A stretch of 64,000 nt of DNA from Paulinella micropora (lineage: Eukaryota; Cercozoa; Imbricatea; Euglyphida; Paulinellidae), in the NCBI GenBank assembly GCA_019918135.1, contig WBZZ01005603.1, forward strand, positions 150,001 through 214,000, read 5' to 3'. Below are positions 1-10,611 of this stretch, piece after piece. The first letter of the stretch is position 1; every line of letters begins with the position of its first letter. The notes beneath the pieces were generated by a model, which was not told the origin of the DNA, ran no database searches, and saw only the letters and a program-made list of their open reading frames with translations. The position numbers and the translations under genes are program-made.

Positions 1-4
1 TCAT

Positions 5-80
5 TTTCTTACTCACTCACTTACTTGCTTACTTGCTTACTTACTTACTTACTTACTTACTTGCTTACTTACTTACTTAC
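5..80. repeat. (TTAC)n microsatellite
   Basis: Imperfect tetranucleotide array of cttac and cttgc units running from the window edge. It reads through as an artificial Leu/Thr/Tyr frame and is not coding. It marks this edge as ordinary repeat-rich eukaryotic DNA. Confidence 0.9.
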
Positions 81-122
81 TGGGCAAGCTGGAACGAAAG
101 CGTCTCTCATTGCTGCAGGTCA

Positions 123-231
123 ATACGTACATACATGCATACGTACATACATACATACATACTTACATACACCGAATAGCCGAATAAAATGCTCATATAT
201 ACATACATACATACATACATACATACATACT
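123..231. repeat. (CATA)n microsatellite
   Basis: Two blocks of acatacat units separated by about 40 bases of unique sequence. The pattern is noncoding and belongs to the same low-complexity left edge. Confidence 0.9.
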
Positions 232-261
232 ACATAGGAATGTCTAGCCAAGTATCAGTTG

Positions 262-297
262 CGATTCGAGACCTTAGTCATTGAGTTGCAGGACAGG

Positions 298-393
<96 letters not shown>

Positions 394-786
394 CCTGCCT
401 TGATCTGTGTGTCGTGCATCAGTACAGGGACGATAAAGGCAGCAGAGGGACATCAAGGCAGCACAGGGACATCAAGGCAGTAGTGAGGCAGTAGAGCGAA
501 GATTAGGGCAGTAGTCAGGTAGTAGAGGGAAGATAAAGGCAGAAGTGAGACCTTGGTCCTAGAGTTGCAGGACAGGTGTTCATCTCTCTTCTCCTGCCTT
601 CGGGGCCTCGCTACTGTCACTCTACTGCCTCACTGCTGCCTTTGTCTTCCCTTTACTGTCTCACTATTTCCTTTATGCACCCTTTACTGCCTCACTACTG
701 CCTTATGTCCCTCCATTGCTACTACTGCCTTTATGTCTATTTGTTGCCTTACTACTGCCTTTATGTCCCCTTCCTTAATCTCTCAG
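262..786. repeat. Intron-like spacer with CT repeat and internal duplications
   Basis: A (CT)n run occupies about 301-384. The phrase gagttgcaggacaggt occurs at about 283 and again at about 562, so the flank of the CT run is partly duplicated. From about 690 to 775 units of actactgcctttatgtcc repeat. The stretch ends in a pyrimidine run and ctctcag just before the SH3 exon, which fits a 3' splice site, so it is probably intronic. Confidence 0.6.
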
Positions 787-1663
787 CTCCAAGCTGCTAA
801 AGACGGTGATGGGCAACCTCAACCCGGCCAAGGCGTACTGCGACAACGTGGACAATTGGGTCAGGCTGTTCGGTTTGCCTCCCCCTGTCCCGCCCCAGGA
901 ATATGAGCTGCCGTACTCCATTGAGGACATCGAGGCAGAACACTACACCGCGGACAACAATAATGATGTGCACAACGACAATGCTGCACATCCGGCAGGA
1001 TCATCATTGCACAATCCACCTGTACCACAGCAGTCGGGTGGTATTGTGCAGACTCATCAGGCTGGGCCGACCGGTCAAGCAACAGCACACAGCAGTAATA
1101 GCAACAGCAACAGCGCGTTGGCAGTAGTCTCTGCTGAGAGCGCCAACAGCCACAGTCTCAACTCCACGCCTGGCCAATCTTTCTCCACGTTATCAGCTTC
1201 TGAGGGTAACAGCGAGTGCGAGGAGCGCAGGCCATTGCGTATTACCTATAACCAGGGTAGTGTGGTAGACCACGCACACACTACCTCGTCTAAAGAAAAC
1301 GCGGTCTGGTCCTCTCAGAACAACCAGACAGTTGCCAAGGCGGGTAGCAGCAGCGAGCAGCAGCAGGACAAGGGCGGCGCGGGGGGGCAGCCTAACAGGG
1401 CGCCTGCAGCCGAGTTCGAGGAGGACCTGATCTGCCATGCCGAGGCTTTGTTCGACTTCTCCCTGCCTGCAGACCCTGAGAATGAAGTGGTTTACATCTC
1501 GTTCAAGGTCGGGCAGCGGATCGATGTGTTCGAGATGGAAGACGAGTGGTGGTACGGGCGCTGCAATGGACAGGTTGGGTATTTTCCCTACACGTATGTA
1601 AAGAAATTAGAGGAGGTAGGGGGCAGGTCCGCCGAAGGCTCGCCAGGAGCCGTCACTACGTAG
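787..1663 (+). CDS. SH3-domain protein, terminal exon
   Basis: The open frame ends in an SH3 domain. The last 70 or so residues hold ALFDF, an acidic RT loop, DEWWYGR with the paired tryptophans and GYFPYTYV, the usual SH3 ligand groove ending. Before it lies about 190 residues of Ser/Asn/Gln-rich linker, typical of a disordered adaptor protein. I place the exon start at 787 after a ctctcag acceptor; the first in-frame ATG is at 809, so this is either a short complete ORF or, more likely, the last exon of a longer gene. SH3 domains bind proline-rich peptides in signalling or cytoskeletal complexes. No viral feature is seen and it looks like a host gene. Confidence 0.75.
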
Positions 1664-1778
1664 CTAAACAGCTGTTAAGCTGTTGTGACGTAGCTACAGC
1701 AGATATGACGTAGCTATTCTTGGCGAAGACATTTGCAAAAGTGTCCAACTTTGAGCTCGTTGTTCTCAATCAATATTT

Positions 1779-1949
1779 GAGCTACGAAAATGCTGCGCAT
1801 GTTCTTTGGAAGCTCTTAAGCTGAACTTTCAAACGGTGGCTTTAGCATGGCACAGTATTACTAAACGTCATTTTTCTCGAGATACGACAATGCAGCGCAC
1901 ATTGTTAGAAAGCTCTTGTCCTGAGCTTTCAAACGATGGCATTAGTATT
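1779..1949. repeat. Two-copy direct repeat, period about 100 bp
   Basis: A unit starting gagctacgaaaatgctgcgc at 1779 recurs with about 75 percent identity from 1879 (gagatacgacaatgcagcgc). Both continue through ctttcaaacg.tggc. It lies 3' of the SH3 gene and has no ORF. Confidence 0.7.
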
Positions 1950-2306
1950 TGCATATCGCCATGATTGAAGGAGAACGATGATATCAATGTTGGATAGTTT
2001 GCCACGTGCATGTCCGCAGTAATAGCATGGTCATAGTGTCACGCTGGATGGAGAACAATCAGATCAGAGTTAAAGGATTTGCGTTTTGCAAGAAGCCAGC
2101 AGTGTAGCAGAGATATGAAACCAACAGGCCCTGCTTGTTGCTTGTACCTCTCGTCGCACATTCTTCGACACACTTCATGCTGATTTTGTCCTGCTTGAAA
2201 TCATGCCTTTCCATATTCCGAGCAAGCAACACAACAACAGCAGCGATAGGAACAACAACATCAACGAACAAACTTCACGCGTCGGCTCGCTCGGAAATGC
2301 GTGGAC

Positions 2307-2308
<2 letters not shown>

Positions 2309-2358
<50 letters not shown>

Positions 2359-2387
2359 CTCTCTCTCGCTCTCTCGCTCTCTCGCTC

Positions 2388-2442
<55 letters not shown>

Positions 2443-2585
2443 CGCTCGCTCGCTCTCTCTCGCTCGCTCGCTCGCTCTCTCTCGCTCTCTCTCTCTCTCC
2501 CTCTCTCTCTCTCTCCCTCCCTCTCTCTCTCTCCCTCTCTCTCTCTCTCTCCCTCTCTCTCTCTCTCTCGCTCTATCTATCTAGC

Positions 2586-2617
<32 letters not shown>
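2309..2617. repeat. (CT)n microsatellite with CTCG and CTCC variants
   Basis: About 300 bases of nearly pure pyrimidine dinucleotide repeat with interspersed ctcgctcg and ctccctct units. The long Ser/Leu frames through it are artefacts. A short further CT run is at 2812-2825. Confidence 0.95.
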
Positions 2618-2618
<1 letters not shown>

Positions 2619-2639
2619 GGAGGAAACGAAGTGTGATTT

Positions 2640-3100
2640 TCAATGTGGTCGCGAACCGAAAAACAGGGCACACGTTTTAACGGTTAATACTCTAACGTCT
2701 ACCAAACATCTTCTTACTCTGACTTCCATATCGTTCCATATTCACTTTTCATGTTTTAATACAATCAATAGTCCTGCCTGTAGGTTTATCAACTATATCT
2801 CAATTTGATTCTCTCTCTCTCTCTCATCATAAAATGTGTTCATACTCAATACGTACATACACACAAATTTATTTAATATGCTAATATTATACTACACTTA
2901 TGCTGTTTGCGTACATACTGGTTCATGTAACATTCACTTGGATGTGTTCATGAGTGAGGAGGCGCCTCATGTACGAATCATTTACAATGATTCTTGCGAC
3001 TCATGATATCATACCAACTAGTATCCACAACGTCAAAGTTTCATGTTACACTCTAAGTTCTGAGGGCGGCTTTGTTACTGATCAGTATTCATAACATTTT
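2640..3100. other. AT-rich spacer without recognisable gene
   Basis: Unique AT-rich sequence with no long open frame and no RNA gene that I can see. It separates the CT repeat from the retroelement region. Confidence 0.5.
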
Positions 3101-3977
3101 AATCTTAATAGTTTAAGCAACTTGATTCTGTCAAGTTGTTTTACGTACTTACCGGGTTTATATACAGTAGTTTTCATAATCGTTGAACAGCACTAATATG
3201 TCGGTCAATGAGCTTACCATAACTTTAAGTTACAATATTCAAGTATTCAATTTCAGAGCGCGGCCTTAGATTCCCGACTCAATCCGGGGACCTGATGAGT
3301 GGTCGGCCGGGTGTGCAGGGATGGGCAGTAGTAATACTGAATTATTGTAATACCAGTACTTGCTAATTGGAAAAACCTTCGTAACTTCTTGAAGATAAAC
3401 CGGCGGCACTCGGGGCGTCCCCCTCCTACCGGCTTGCGACTTCCACGAAACAGAAATTTAACAATACTGAAACAATTCCCGCCATTCCAACTCCCGACAT
3501 CACACAAAAGATGTATCTCTAGAAAGTTGACACATGAAACTGCATGATATGGGTAATAAGGGTAATGGTAAAGCTTGTGCCTGGTGACCAGTACCAGAAA
3601 AGCTACTCTAATTGACTGTATTAATTCACTAATAATACTACTAACAGTGACGATTACTGCTAACGTATAAAAATAGCAATACGGACATAACTGAGGAGGA
3701 AGTGTCTAATTAATTGTCCAATGCTCCCCCTTAATTGGACTCCCTTACGAGTTCAGTTAGTGTCCAAAACACGACGTGCAACTAACAACTAGATTAAGCA
3801 AAGCGCAAAGTGAGCTACCCTACGTCTCCTGTGGAGTTCGGCTATATAGCTACACTATAATAACTAAAGCGCGATATGCACAACAGTGCATAAGATAGGA
3901 CTAAATGAAAGCAGAGGTGCTAGCCTACGTCTCCACCACATGTGGAGTTCGGCAATCTAGTCACCTAATTTCTAACA
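3101..3977 (-). repeat. Probable LTR of the Copia element
   Basis: On the reverse strand the pol remnant is followed by a purine-rich run (aaggggataga) and then tgttag at 3977, the expected polypurine tract and TG start of a 3' LTR. A reverse-strand tatataaa lies near 3160. Two related blocks containing cctacgtctcc and gtggagttcggc occur at about 3811 and 3919. The far edge is not resolved because the second LTR is not in the window. Confidence 0.35.
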
Positions 3978-4091
3978 TCTATCCCCTTGCTATCGGGAAC
4001 CTACCAAGAGTCCTATCCGAAAGTCACCGTTGTAGATTCTGAAAGTCCCAACGTGGAAGACTGTCCCCAACGTGCGCGATCCCCTCCGCCG

Positions 4092-4996
4092 CCGCAACTA
4101 GTCACAAGCGACGGGACGCACCAGCCGAAGGTAAGGTTCACCGCGCGCCGGCTTAGTGTTGATATCCGCGATGTTGTCGGCCGACGCCACCTTCTCGTTG
4201 GCCACCAGCCCCGCGTCCACGTTCTGGTTGACGATGGCGCAGCGCAGGTCCACGTGCCCGAGCTTCCTAGAAAATACATTAGTATCGGCGAGATCCAGCC
4301 GTACAGGATGGGAGGCTGCCCCCACCCGTACGGCCCCAGCTCGTCAGCGACCCGGCCGTCCGCGATCCCCTGCACAAAATTTAAGATTTTGTCTTGCCCG
4401 TGATATGCTTCCACCATCGCGTACACCTCAGCCTCGCATGAGGAGGCTTCTGGGGCTGCAGGCACCAGACGCGCGCCAGCCGCCGTCTCTTCTTGATCCC
4501 CGCTCCCGGGCACAGCCGCCACCAGCTCGTCGCTGACCATCCGCGCCTTCTCCTCCATTCGTGCGCTCAGGGTCACATAATCCTTGGGCAGTGCCACGGA
4601 CACGTTCCGCTTAAGGCAGAACGGCAGCACAGAGCCACCAAGAAAGAAATGAAAGCCCGCTAGGCGAGCACGGCGATCTTCGGCTGTACCCTTCCAACTT
4701 GAGTCTGCCCATGACATCAAGCGGGTACCGTTAACCTTGGTGAAACGAATACCTTTAGATCGGGTACCATTGAGGTACCGCACGACCTGTTCGGCCTGCT
4801 GATGATTAAATAAATCAGGCTTGGAGGCATGGGTTGCTACTTCCCCTAGTGGGCCCAAAACCTCGTGCCGAGTGATGCGTGTCCACAACAGGACATCTAC
4901 GATATGCTGCGGAGAGAACTGCTCTAATACCAATTGCTTACCGGCCCGCACCCCGGCATCAGCCACGGCGAGTCGGCCGTAGCTAGACCGGTGCAC
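4092..4996 (-). pseudogene. Copia RNase H and C-terminal pol fragment
   Basis: The frame holds HQQAEQVVRYLNGT, WADSSWKG and CEAEVYAMVEAYHGQDKI, the Copia connection and RNase H signatures. The normal end of pol (a DLRCAIV block and NIADINTKP, matching the ADilTKp ending of Copia) lies in another frame between 4325 and 4098, so a frameshift falls near 4310. RNase H removes the RNA strand during reverse transcription. Nonfunctional as read. Confidence 0.8.
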
Positions 4997-5325
4997 TGAA
5001 GCTTCTCAACGGCCTCTTTGATAAAATCTTCCTGTGAGATCTTGATCGTCCGGCCTAACCGACAGTCATCCTTGTCTTCTATGTTCAGGCCTACCACCCC
5101 GGTCGGAGCCTCTTGCATAAAGACCCTAAAGGCCTTCTTACCCACGGCTATGAACTCGGTTTCTACCTCGTTGCTACTAAACGCTGCCATCATGTCGTCC
5201 ACATACACGAAGACCAAGTCTGGTTTGTCCTTTCCGGGTAGCCATCGCCAAAAGAAGCAAGGAAAAGCAAGATGAGCCTTACAGCCCAAACCTTCTAAGA
5301 AGGGACTAGCTTGTACCGCCACCAT
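4924..5325 (-). pseudogene. Copia reverse transcriptase, YVDD part
   Basis: The frame includes LVFVYVDDMMAAF, the catalytic YxDD box of reverse transcriptase, followed by the conserved GLNIEDKDD and KISQEDFIKEAVEK blocks of Copia RT. It continues the 5295-5582 fragment in a different frame and runs on into the RNase H part. Confidence 0.85.
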
Positions 5326-5582
5326 TTGAGGCCCGCATCCGGTCTACCGTAGAGGGCTTTGAGCATTTCCCACACATACCCCGGCTCTTCTAAACCAAAA
5401 GGTGGTACGATGTAAGTGGGGCGATAACCCTGCTCAGTGGCAGACGCTTCAGTGTACGCGGTGCCAACGTCCCACTTTGACAGAACTAAGCCAAAGAACA
5501 CCGTCAGAGCGAAAAGCATCAAGATGGTAAGGGCACACGGAGTTGGGAAGTCACGTTTCCCAAAGTGCCATCCTTGGATCAT
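5295..5582 (-). pseudogene. Copia reverse transcriptase, fingers/palm part
   Basis: LSKWDVGTAYTEA, YIVPPFGLEEPG and ALYGRPDAGLKWW match the Copia RT blocks qxDVxtAFL, yvxxPpG and kaLYGLkqaxrxW. The first catalytic aspartate (WDVGTAY) is present. Broken by frameshift from its neighbours. Confidence 0.85.
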
Positions 5583-5617
5583 GGAAAACCCCTTGGCCGT
5601 CCACCGGCTTTTGAACT

Positions 5618-6417
5618 TCAGGATCTCCCCCCAGCCTCCTTGGCAGCATCTACGAACCGGCCTTCACAGATGTCTTTCTTGTCGACTAAGTCGGCCCGGA
5701 CTCTCCGGAAGCAACCTTTCTCCCAGAGTGTAGACATCTCCTCGGCTCTGGCGTCATCCCAGTACCCTAGTTCGTCGGCTTGCTTCTCACTCACCTGTCT
5801 AGTGAACGTGGCGGCATTGGCGGCCTCCGGACCGGCGGCAACGTACTTGACGATCTCCGTGTCCAACATACGGTCTGGGGCGTCGTCATCCTCAAACTTT
5901 ACCCAGTGGGCCGGTCCGTTCTTCTTCTGCTTCTTAACACATATGGGTTCGCTCACGTCTTGCACCTGGCCCCGTCGGACCTTATCCCGGAAACCCACCC
6001 CATATGTCTTCTTGGCCCAAGCCCAGCCCCACTGAGTGGCTGGGGTCTCAACCCACCTTCCCTTCAGCTCCCCTATTGTTCCCGGTTCCTCGGGGGCTGA
6101 ATCGGGGGCCTCTTCCTCGGTTTTCGCGGCTTCCTGTTCAGAGGTCACTTCCTCCACTTCGCCGTCGGAATCGGAGCTATCAAGCTCCCCCTGATCCGGG
6201 GCCTTCTTACCGTCACCGGACTCGTTCACCCCCACCCGGGGTTTCGGGACAAACAGCTGTTCCAGGTCGGCGTTTTCCACCAATGGGTCCCCTTGAAAGG
6301 TTCTAAGCTCAGGACCTTCTTCTCCCATAGGGTTTGTAGCAAAGGCCAGGCGGGCTGGTTGTCGTCAAATTTCTTGACGTTTCGCCATGGGAACACCCTT
6401 CCTTCGCACAAGATCAA
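5618..6417 (-). pseudogene. Copia pol linker between integrase and RT
   Basis: Two overlapping frames (6226-6417 and 5618-6328) encode an acidic, Glu/Asp-rich segment followed by a Lys-rich stretch and a block ending near the RT domain. Position and composition fit the variable integrase-RT linker of Copia. No HHCC or DDE integrase core is visible upstream. Confidence 0.55.
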
Positions 6418-6482
6418 GTGCGCAACCAGGGGGCCATATGGGTCCGGCTCTCGTCATGCCCTAACCTGCCCTCGATGACCAT

Positions 6483-7928
6483 ATGGCACAGGCACCCAAA
6501 GGGGTGAAGGTAAGTTATGATAAAGATAAAGCCCACGCAACGCAGCGGGTTTTTGCAACTCAGTCGGGAGCAGATACTGCCAATAAATTTCTTGTGGAAT
6601 TAAGTGGCATCATGAAATACATACAAATTACACGCCTACAAGGCCCTCCATGGAACCTAGAAGAAAAAGAACCAACATCAGGCCTTGGACAGGATTTTGT
6701 AAACCTGGAACGCCCAGAGCTGATTCCTGTCGATAAAAGGGAGCACCTGAACTTTTCTGTCGCGGCCTGCAGGCAAGAAAAACTGATGAATCTCATTCAC
6801 ACCGGTCGGCAATGGGACCCTACAGGCACTGTCGTGTCTACAAATTCCGTCATGCTCAAAGCAATGCCAACGTTATACAAGGCGCAGCCTGCAGAAGAAG
6901 AAATCGACAACCTGTTTTGGGAGATACGGGTTCGAGACATCTTGCACAGAGAGACAAAGGGATTTGTGTCACCGGTGCTGCGCGCCTTTGTTTCCTACAC
7001 TCAAGAAAACTACGACCAAAGAAAGGATCCCGTTTACTACATCTGCCTGCCCGTAGCAGGCCAGGATTTTTCTTTTTTCGATACGAACGTCTCGCAAGAC
7101 GTCCGGCAGAAATTTATAGATGCCCTTGCGCTGGAGAGGAAGGTGTTGAGCGAAAAGCGCCTGCTCTACCTCGACACGCGCGGGCGTCATTATGTGTACA
7201 ACAACGAGGTAAAAGAAATCCGTTGTGCAGACTGGGACCACACGCGCATGATTCACATCAAACCTGTGAGCGGTTCTGCCACCAGTTTTGACCAAAAGCA
7301 TTCCTTTGGGAACAAGCTAAAAGAGTTGACAGGGAATTCCAAGACCAAGAATCCAAGCGTAAAAGAGGTAGTCCAGTTTACCAACGCAATCAGTTTTTAT
7401 TGTGGCCTGTGGTTGGAGCAAGAAGGAGGAGAGGAGGAGGACGAAGGAGGAGAAGAGGCGGCGAGGAAAAAAGCGGAAGGGCGCTCCCTCTGGCTGGAAG
7501 TGGTCAAAGCGTTGAAACGAGAGGTTGTGAGCTCCTCGGACGACTGCATGGAGAAAAGGAAGCAGATATGCGCGATATGGTGCGCAGACCTTGTTGCGCA
7601 AGGAAGAGATAGTCCCTTTCTGGTCTGGTATCAGTACATGCAAGACGGCGGCGCAGAGTGGCCTGATACGGATTTGCAAAATGAGGCGGGGAAACGTTTA
7701 TTTCCCAAACTCTTTGAATACGGTCTTCTCGTTGTCGCTTCGAAAGGCAGGTACAGACTCGCCACACAGCCCCGATCTGTGGATGGCAAGGATGTAACCA
7801 ACAAACTCATGCGGCAGTCTATCTTAGCTACTCTCCCAAAGTCGCGAGTCGAAATGCATAACACTCTCTGTTACCTCGCCCAGGAGATGTGCGAGTTAGT
7901 GATCATGCACATGTGCAGGGCAAAGTAG
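6483..7928 (+). CDS. Unknown 481-aa protein
   Basis: A long uninterrupted frame begins with ATG a few bases after the Copia remnant and ends at TAG. I recognise no domain. It is soluble in character, with no signal peptide or membrane segment, has an acidic Glu-rich insert near residues 310-330, and carries scattered Cys and Trp in the C-terminal third. GC content and gene density jump here relative to the left side. Because the start lies so close to the retroelement border, the N-terminus may be truncated. An AATAAA about 105 bases after the stop is a plausible polyadenylation signal. Confidence 0.7.
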   Translation: MAQAPKGVKVSYDKDKAHATQRVFATQSGADTANKFLVELSGIMKYIQITRLQGPPWNLEEKEPTSGLGQDFVNLERPELIPVDKREHLNFSVAACRQEKLMNLIHTGRQWDPTGTVVSTNSVMLKAMPTLYKAQPAEEEIDNLFWEIRVRDILHRETKGFVSPVLRAFVSYTQENYDQRKDPVYYICLPVAGQDFSFFDTNVSQDVRQKFIDALALERKVLSEKRLLYLDTRGRHYVYNNEVKEIRCADWDHTRMIHIKPVSGSATSFDQKHSFGNKLKELTGNSKTKNPSVKEVVQFTNAISFYCGLWLEQEGGEEEDEGGEEAARKKAEGRSLWLEVVKALKREVVSSSDDCMEKRKQICAIWCADLVAQGRDSPFLVWYQYMQDGGAEWPDTDLQNEAGKRLFPKLFEYGLLVVASKGRYRLATQPRSVDGKDVTNKLMRQSILATLPKSRVEMHNTLCYLAQEMCELVIMHMCRAK

Positions 7929-8032
7929 CAAGAGAGAAGACACAGGGAGAAACAAGGGGAGAGGGGGGGGGGGGCGCGCGCGACCTCTCTCCCCACACCC
8001 CCCTTGCCCGCACACTACTGTGTACGGGGACC

Positions 8033-8038
8033 TCAATA
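8033..8038 (+). terminator. Polyadenylation signal AATAAA
   Basis: The hexamer lies downstream of the 481-aa gene after a G and C homopolymer stretch and just before the zinc-finger gene. Confidence 0.5.
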
Positions 8039-8066
8039 AAAGCCTCCAGAGCACAATCAGCCAGAA

Positions 8067-8660
8067 ATGAGCCCCGGGGACACGATGTGGAACGACGGGA
8101 AGCCTCACGCTTGCGTCTGGTGTGACCGGAGGTTTGCAAATTCCGGCAATCTCGCAGAGCACAAGCGCCGCGCACACACGGGCGAGAAGCCGTACGCCTG
8201 CGGCGATTGCGCCAGCAGCTTTGCAGCAGCTGGCGAGCTCACACACCACAGGCGCCGGGCACACACGGGCGAGAAGCCCTATGCTTGCGGCGTGTGCGAC
8301 AAAAGGTTTGCACAGTCTAGCCAGCTCGCCCAGCACAAGCGCGTGCACACGGGCGAAAAGCCTTACGTTTGCGGGCAGTGCGGCAGCAGTTTTGCACAAT
8401 CCAGCAACCTCGTCGTGCACAAACGTGCGCATACGGGCGAGAAGCCTTACGCGTGCGACCAATGCAGCAGCAGGTTTGCGGCCTCTAGCAATCTGACACA
8501 ACACACGCGCCGTGCACACACGGGCAAAAGCCGCGCTCGTCGTCGCCGCGGAGAGCGCATGATTGAGAAGCCTTACGCCTGCGGAGAATGCATCCAAAGA
8601 TTTGTGTCTGCTACCGGACTCGCCGTACACAAGCGCCGCGTACACGCGAGCGTGGAGTAA
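8067..8660 (+). CDS. Six-finger C2H2 zinc-finger protein
   Basis: 197 residues, nearly all zinc fingers. Six CxxC...H(x3-4)H units are visible, joined by canonical HTGEKPYAC linkers; the linker before the last finger is replaced by an Arg-rich segment (about residues 152-165). TGEKP linkers are typical of DNA-binding finger arrays in eukaryotes, so a sequence-specific DNA-binding regulator is the likely role. The ATG at 8067 precedes the first finger by 15 residues. The DNA repeats of the fingers are very similar to each other, which suggests recent internal duplication. No effector domain such as KRAB or BTB is present. Confidence 0.9.
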   Translation: MSPGDTMWNDGKPHACVWCDRRFANSGNLAEHKRRAHTGEKPYACGDCASSFAAAGELTHHRRRAHTGEKPYACGVCDKRFAQSSQLAQHKRVHTGEKPYVCGQCGSSFAQSSNLVVHKRAHTGEKPYACDQCSSRFAASSNLTQHTRRAHTGKSRARRRRGERMIEKPYACGECIQRFVSATGLAVHKRRVHASVE

Positions 8661-8856
8661 GAGAAATCTCTTGCTGTTAAAAAAAAAAGTAATTGATTTT
8701 GCTTTTTGCCCGTCGTCCCCCCTCCCCCCTCCCTCCCCCCCACTCCCTCTTCTCTTTTCCCTTTCTCCCTCCCCGTGTCTCTCTTTTTCCCCTATGCACT
8801 GAAGATGAAGATGCGTAGGGTTTAACCAGTTGTATTTTTAATTAAAATAAAAAGCA

Positions 8857-9912
8857 ATGGATTCGGCTGCTTTGCAGCTGCAGGCGTTGTTGAACGTCCT
8901 CGAGAAATCGAAGTTAGTGTGCAGCCGTTGTGGAATAGAAACCAAAGGTGATCGGGAGTACACGCGATACAGCCCGTCTTCTCAACAAAGGCGCTGGGTT
9001 GTGGAATGGAAGGGAAATGTAGAAAGACAAAGTGGTCAAGCTGCCAGCCGTGTGACCGTCCGAGCACCCCAGCCGCTACGACGGGCCATGGCTCGCCCGG
9101 GGCCCGCTGTGCTGGTACCTCTTGAACGCGTAGCGGCCCGGAGCTGGGACAAGCTGCATACATTCGAGGGAGCCAACGTGACGTATGCCTTTGTGCAAAG
9201 CTCCGGCTTGCCCGAGCTGATAGCGGAGGCGGCGCTGCAGCAGTACTTGCACCTAACCACGGGCTGCACGCCTGCGGTGGGCTGCCTCTTGCGGGTGGAG
9301 CCCGCAAGAGGGAGGGCAGAAGAGTTCTGGTTGTGCAGCGAATGGGCCGGCACAGAGATAGGCCCATGCGCTGGGCAAGAGGAGGAGGAGCAGGCGGTGC
9401 GGGGGCCCGCACTGGCGGCCCTGGTGCAGCGCCTGGTCCTGGGCAGCTGCGACGATCTGCTGCTGTGGTCGAGGCTCCGGCCCGGCTTGCTGTGCTGGAG
9501 GGCGCGGCGGCAGCAGTACCTGCTGTTCGGCGCAGGGCTCGCTGCGCACACACAGGAGCTGGTGACATCGCGTGGGACGACGCGCGTGGAGCGGCTCTTG
9601 TGTCAGCGAGCGTGCATGGTATCGAACCTGCTGGTACTAGCCAAGCTATTTAGCGCGTTGCCCAGCGAGGCCCTGCGCCGGGCGGGGCTGGACGCCGTGG
9701 CCAGCTGTCTACACACAATTGAGCAGCCCCCCGTGCTGAGCCTAGCCCAAAGCTGGTGGGCAGAACTAGCGCTGGTTCCGGTGTTAGGCGCCACCAGCGC
9801 TAGCTTTGACGACTGCCGGAAAGAGTCGTCGTCGTCGTCGTCAGGCCCCCGGAGCACGCCGCCCCCGCTCCCCCCGTTACTGCTCGCCCCCGAGTTGACT
9901 CTCTTCCAGTGA
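8857..9912 (+). CDS. Unknown protein, 3' end replaced by Fanzor fragment
   Basis: Starts at ATG 8857 after an AT-rich taattaaaataaaa run. A CSRCG pair near residues 22-26 may bind zinc with partners elsewhere. The middle is Leu/Ala-rich and globular; I recognise no family. A run of Ser codons and a Pro-rich stretch precede the stop. The final residues (PELTLFQ) come from antisense sequence of the Fanzor fragment that starts at about 9893, so the original C-terminus has been lost and the reading frame ends by chance inside the insertion. Confidence 0.65.
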   Translation: MDSAALQLQALLNVLEKSKLVCSRCGIETKGDREYTRYSPSSQQRRWVVEWKGNVERQSGQAASRVTVRAPQPLRRAMARPGPAVLVPLERVAARSWDKLHTFEGANVTYAFVQSSGLPELIAEAALQQYLHLTTGCTPAVGCLLRVEPARGRAEEFWLCSEWAGTEIGPCAGQEEEEQAVRGPALAALVQRLVLGSCDDLLLWSRLRPGLLCWRARRQQYLLFGAGLAAHTQELVTSRGTTRVERLLCQRACMVSNLLVLAKLFSALPSEALRRAGLDAVASCLHTIEQPPVLSLAQSWWAELALVPVLGATSASFDDCRKESSSSSSGPRSTPPPLPPLLLAPELTLFQ

Positions 9913-10364
9913 AAGAACTTGCCCTTCTGGCTAAGATTTGAGATGGCGGAGGCCCGCGCCGCTTGTAGGTCGCCACTTCGCGGATGTCGTAGGGCACGCT
10001 GAGAAGCCACGGCCTGGCTCGCACAAATTCGCTATCTTGTTTCACAAACCGCAGGCGCAAAGTATCTAGATCAAAGTCGCCCAAGCAGCGCATTCTACCG
10101 CCCATCTCGGCCCTTCTTTGCCCACCCCGCTTGCGCGGGCTGGAAAGGCATAAAGGGGGAGGCGCGGGGGGGGGGGGGGGGGGTGAAAGGGCACTGCTCC
10201 CCCGGCGCGGGCTGGAGAGAAGCGCGCTGGGCTTAAAGGGGGGGCGCGGGGGGCATGCCCCCGGCACGTGAGTGTCTTGAGCGGGGGCGTCTTACCTGCT
10301 TTCTTATTCAGACTAAACTTCTTCTTCTTGGGCTGCTTGTTCTGCATCTCGTCTGTTTTGGCTG

Positions 10365-10418
10365 CCAGCCCGCTGGCGCGGGCTGAAGGGGGGGGTTTGG
10401 GGGGCCTCGCCCCCCGCG
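10365..10418 (-). repeat. GC paired-palindrome element
   Basis: A cagcccgctggcgcgggctg hairpin followed by G-rich spacer and ggggggcctcgcccccc. It interrupts Fanzor fragment D between the Lys-rich and Pro-rich blocks. Confidence 0.75.
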
Positions 10419-10556
10419 GGATGCAGGGGGGGGGGGGGGGGGCTCGGGGGGCCCTGCCTCCCGGACTCAGTCCAGAACGGCGCATAATCTAAAGGCGGCT
10501 CTGGAGGAGGCTGCGCGGGCCTGAACTTTTTCTCCCGGACCTTTTCTTCTCGTAGC

Positions 10557-10607
10557 CACCCCGCCGGCGTGGGCTGAAGGGGCGGTTCGGGGGGCCATGC
10601 CCCCCGA
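10557..10607 (-). repeat. GC paired-palindrome element
   Basis: ccgccggcgtggg hairpin and ggggggccatgcccccc, at the same place in the Fanzor coding sequence (after WDLG) as the elements at 28,709, 32,818 and 36,284. Confidence 0.75.
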
Positions 10608-10611
10608 GGTC

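Larger units (their letters stand above)
3977..6478 (-). mobile_element. Degenerate Ty1/Copia LTR retrotransposon
   Basis: Read on the reverse strand the order is acidic linker, reverse transcriptase, RNase H, then purine tract and possible LTR, which is the Copia order for the 3' half of pol. The frame changes at least three times, so the element cannot make one polyprotein. The integrase core and gag are missing: the element stops at about 6478, exactly where GC-rich virus-like genes begin. The 5' half was lost in that junction or never inserted. Confidence 0.85.

Noticed and set aside
301..2617. Ser/Leu and Arg/Glu ORFs through the CT runs
   Set aside because: Produced by the dinucleotide repeat in every frame; no domain and no start context.
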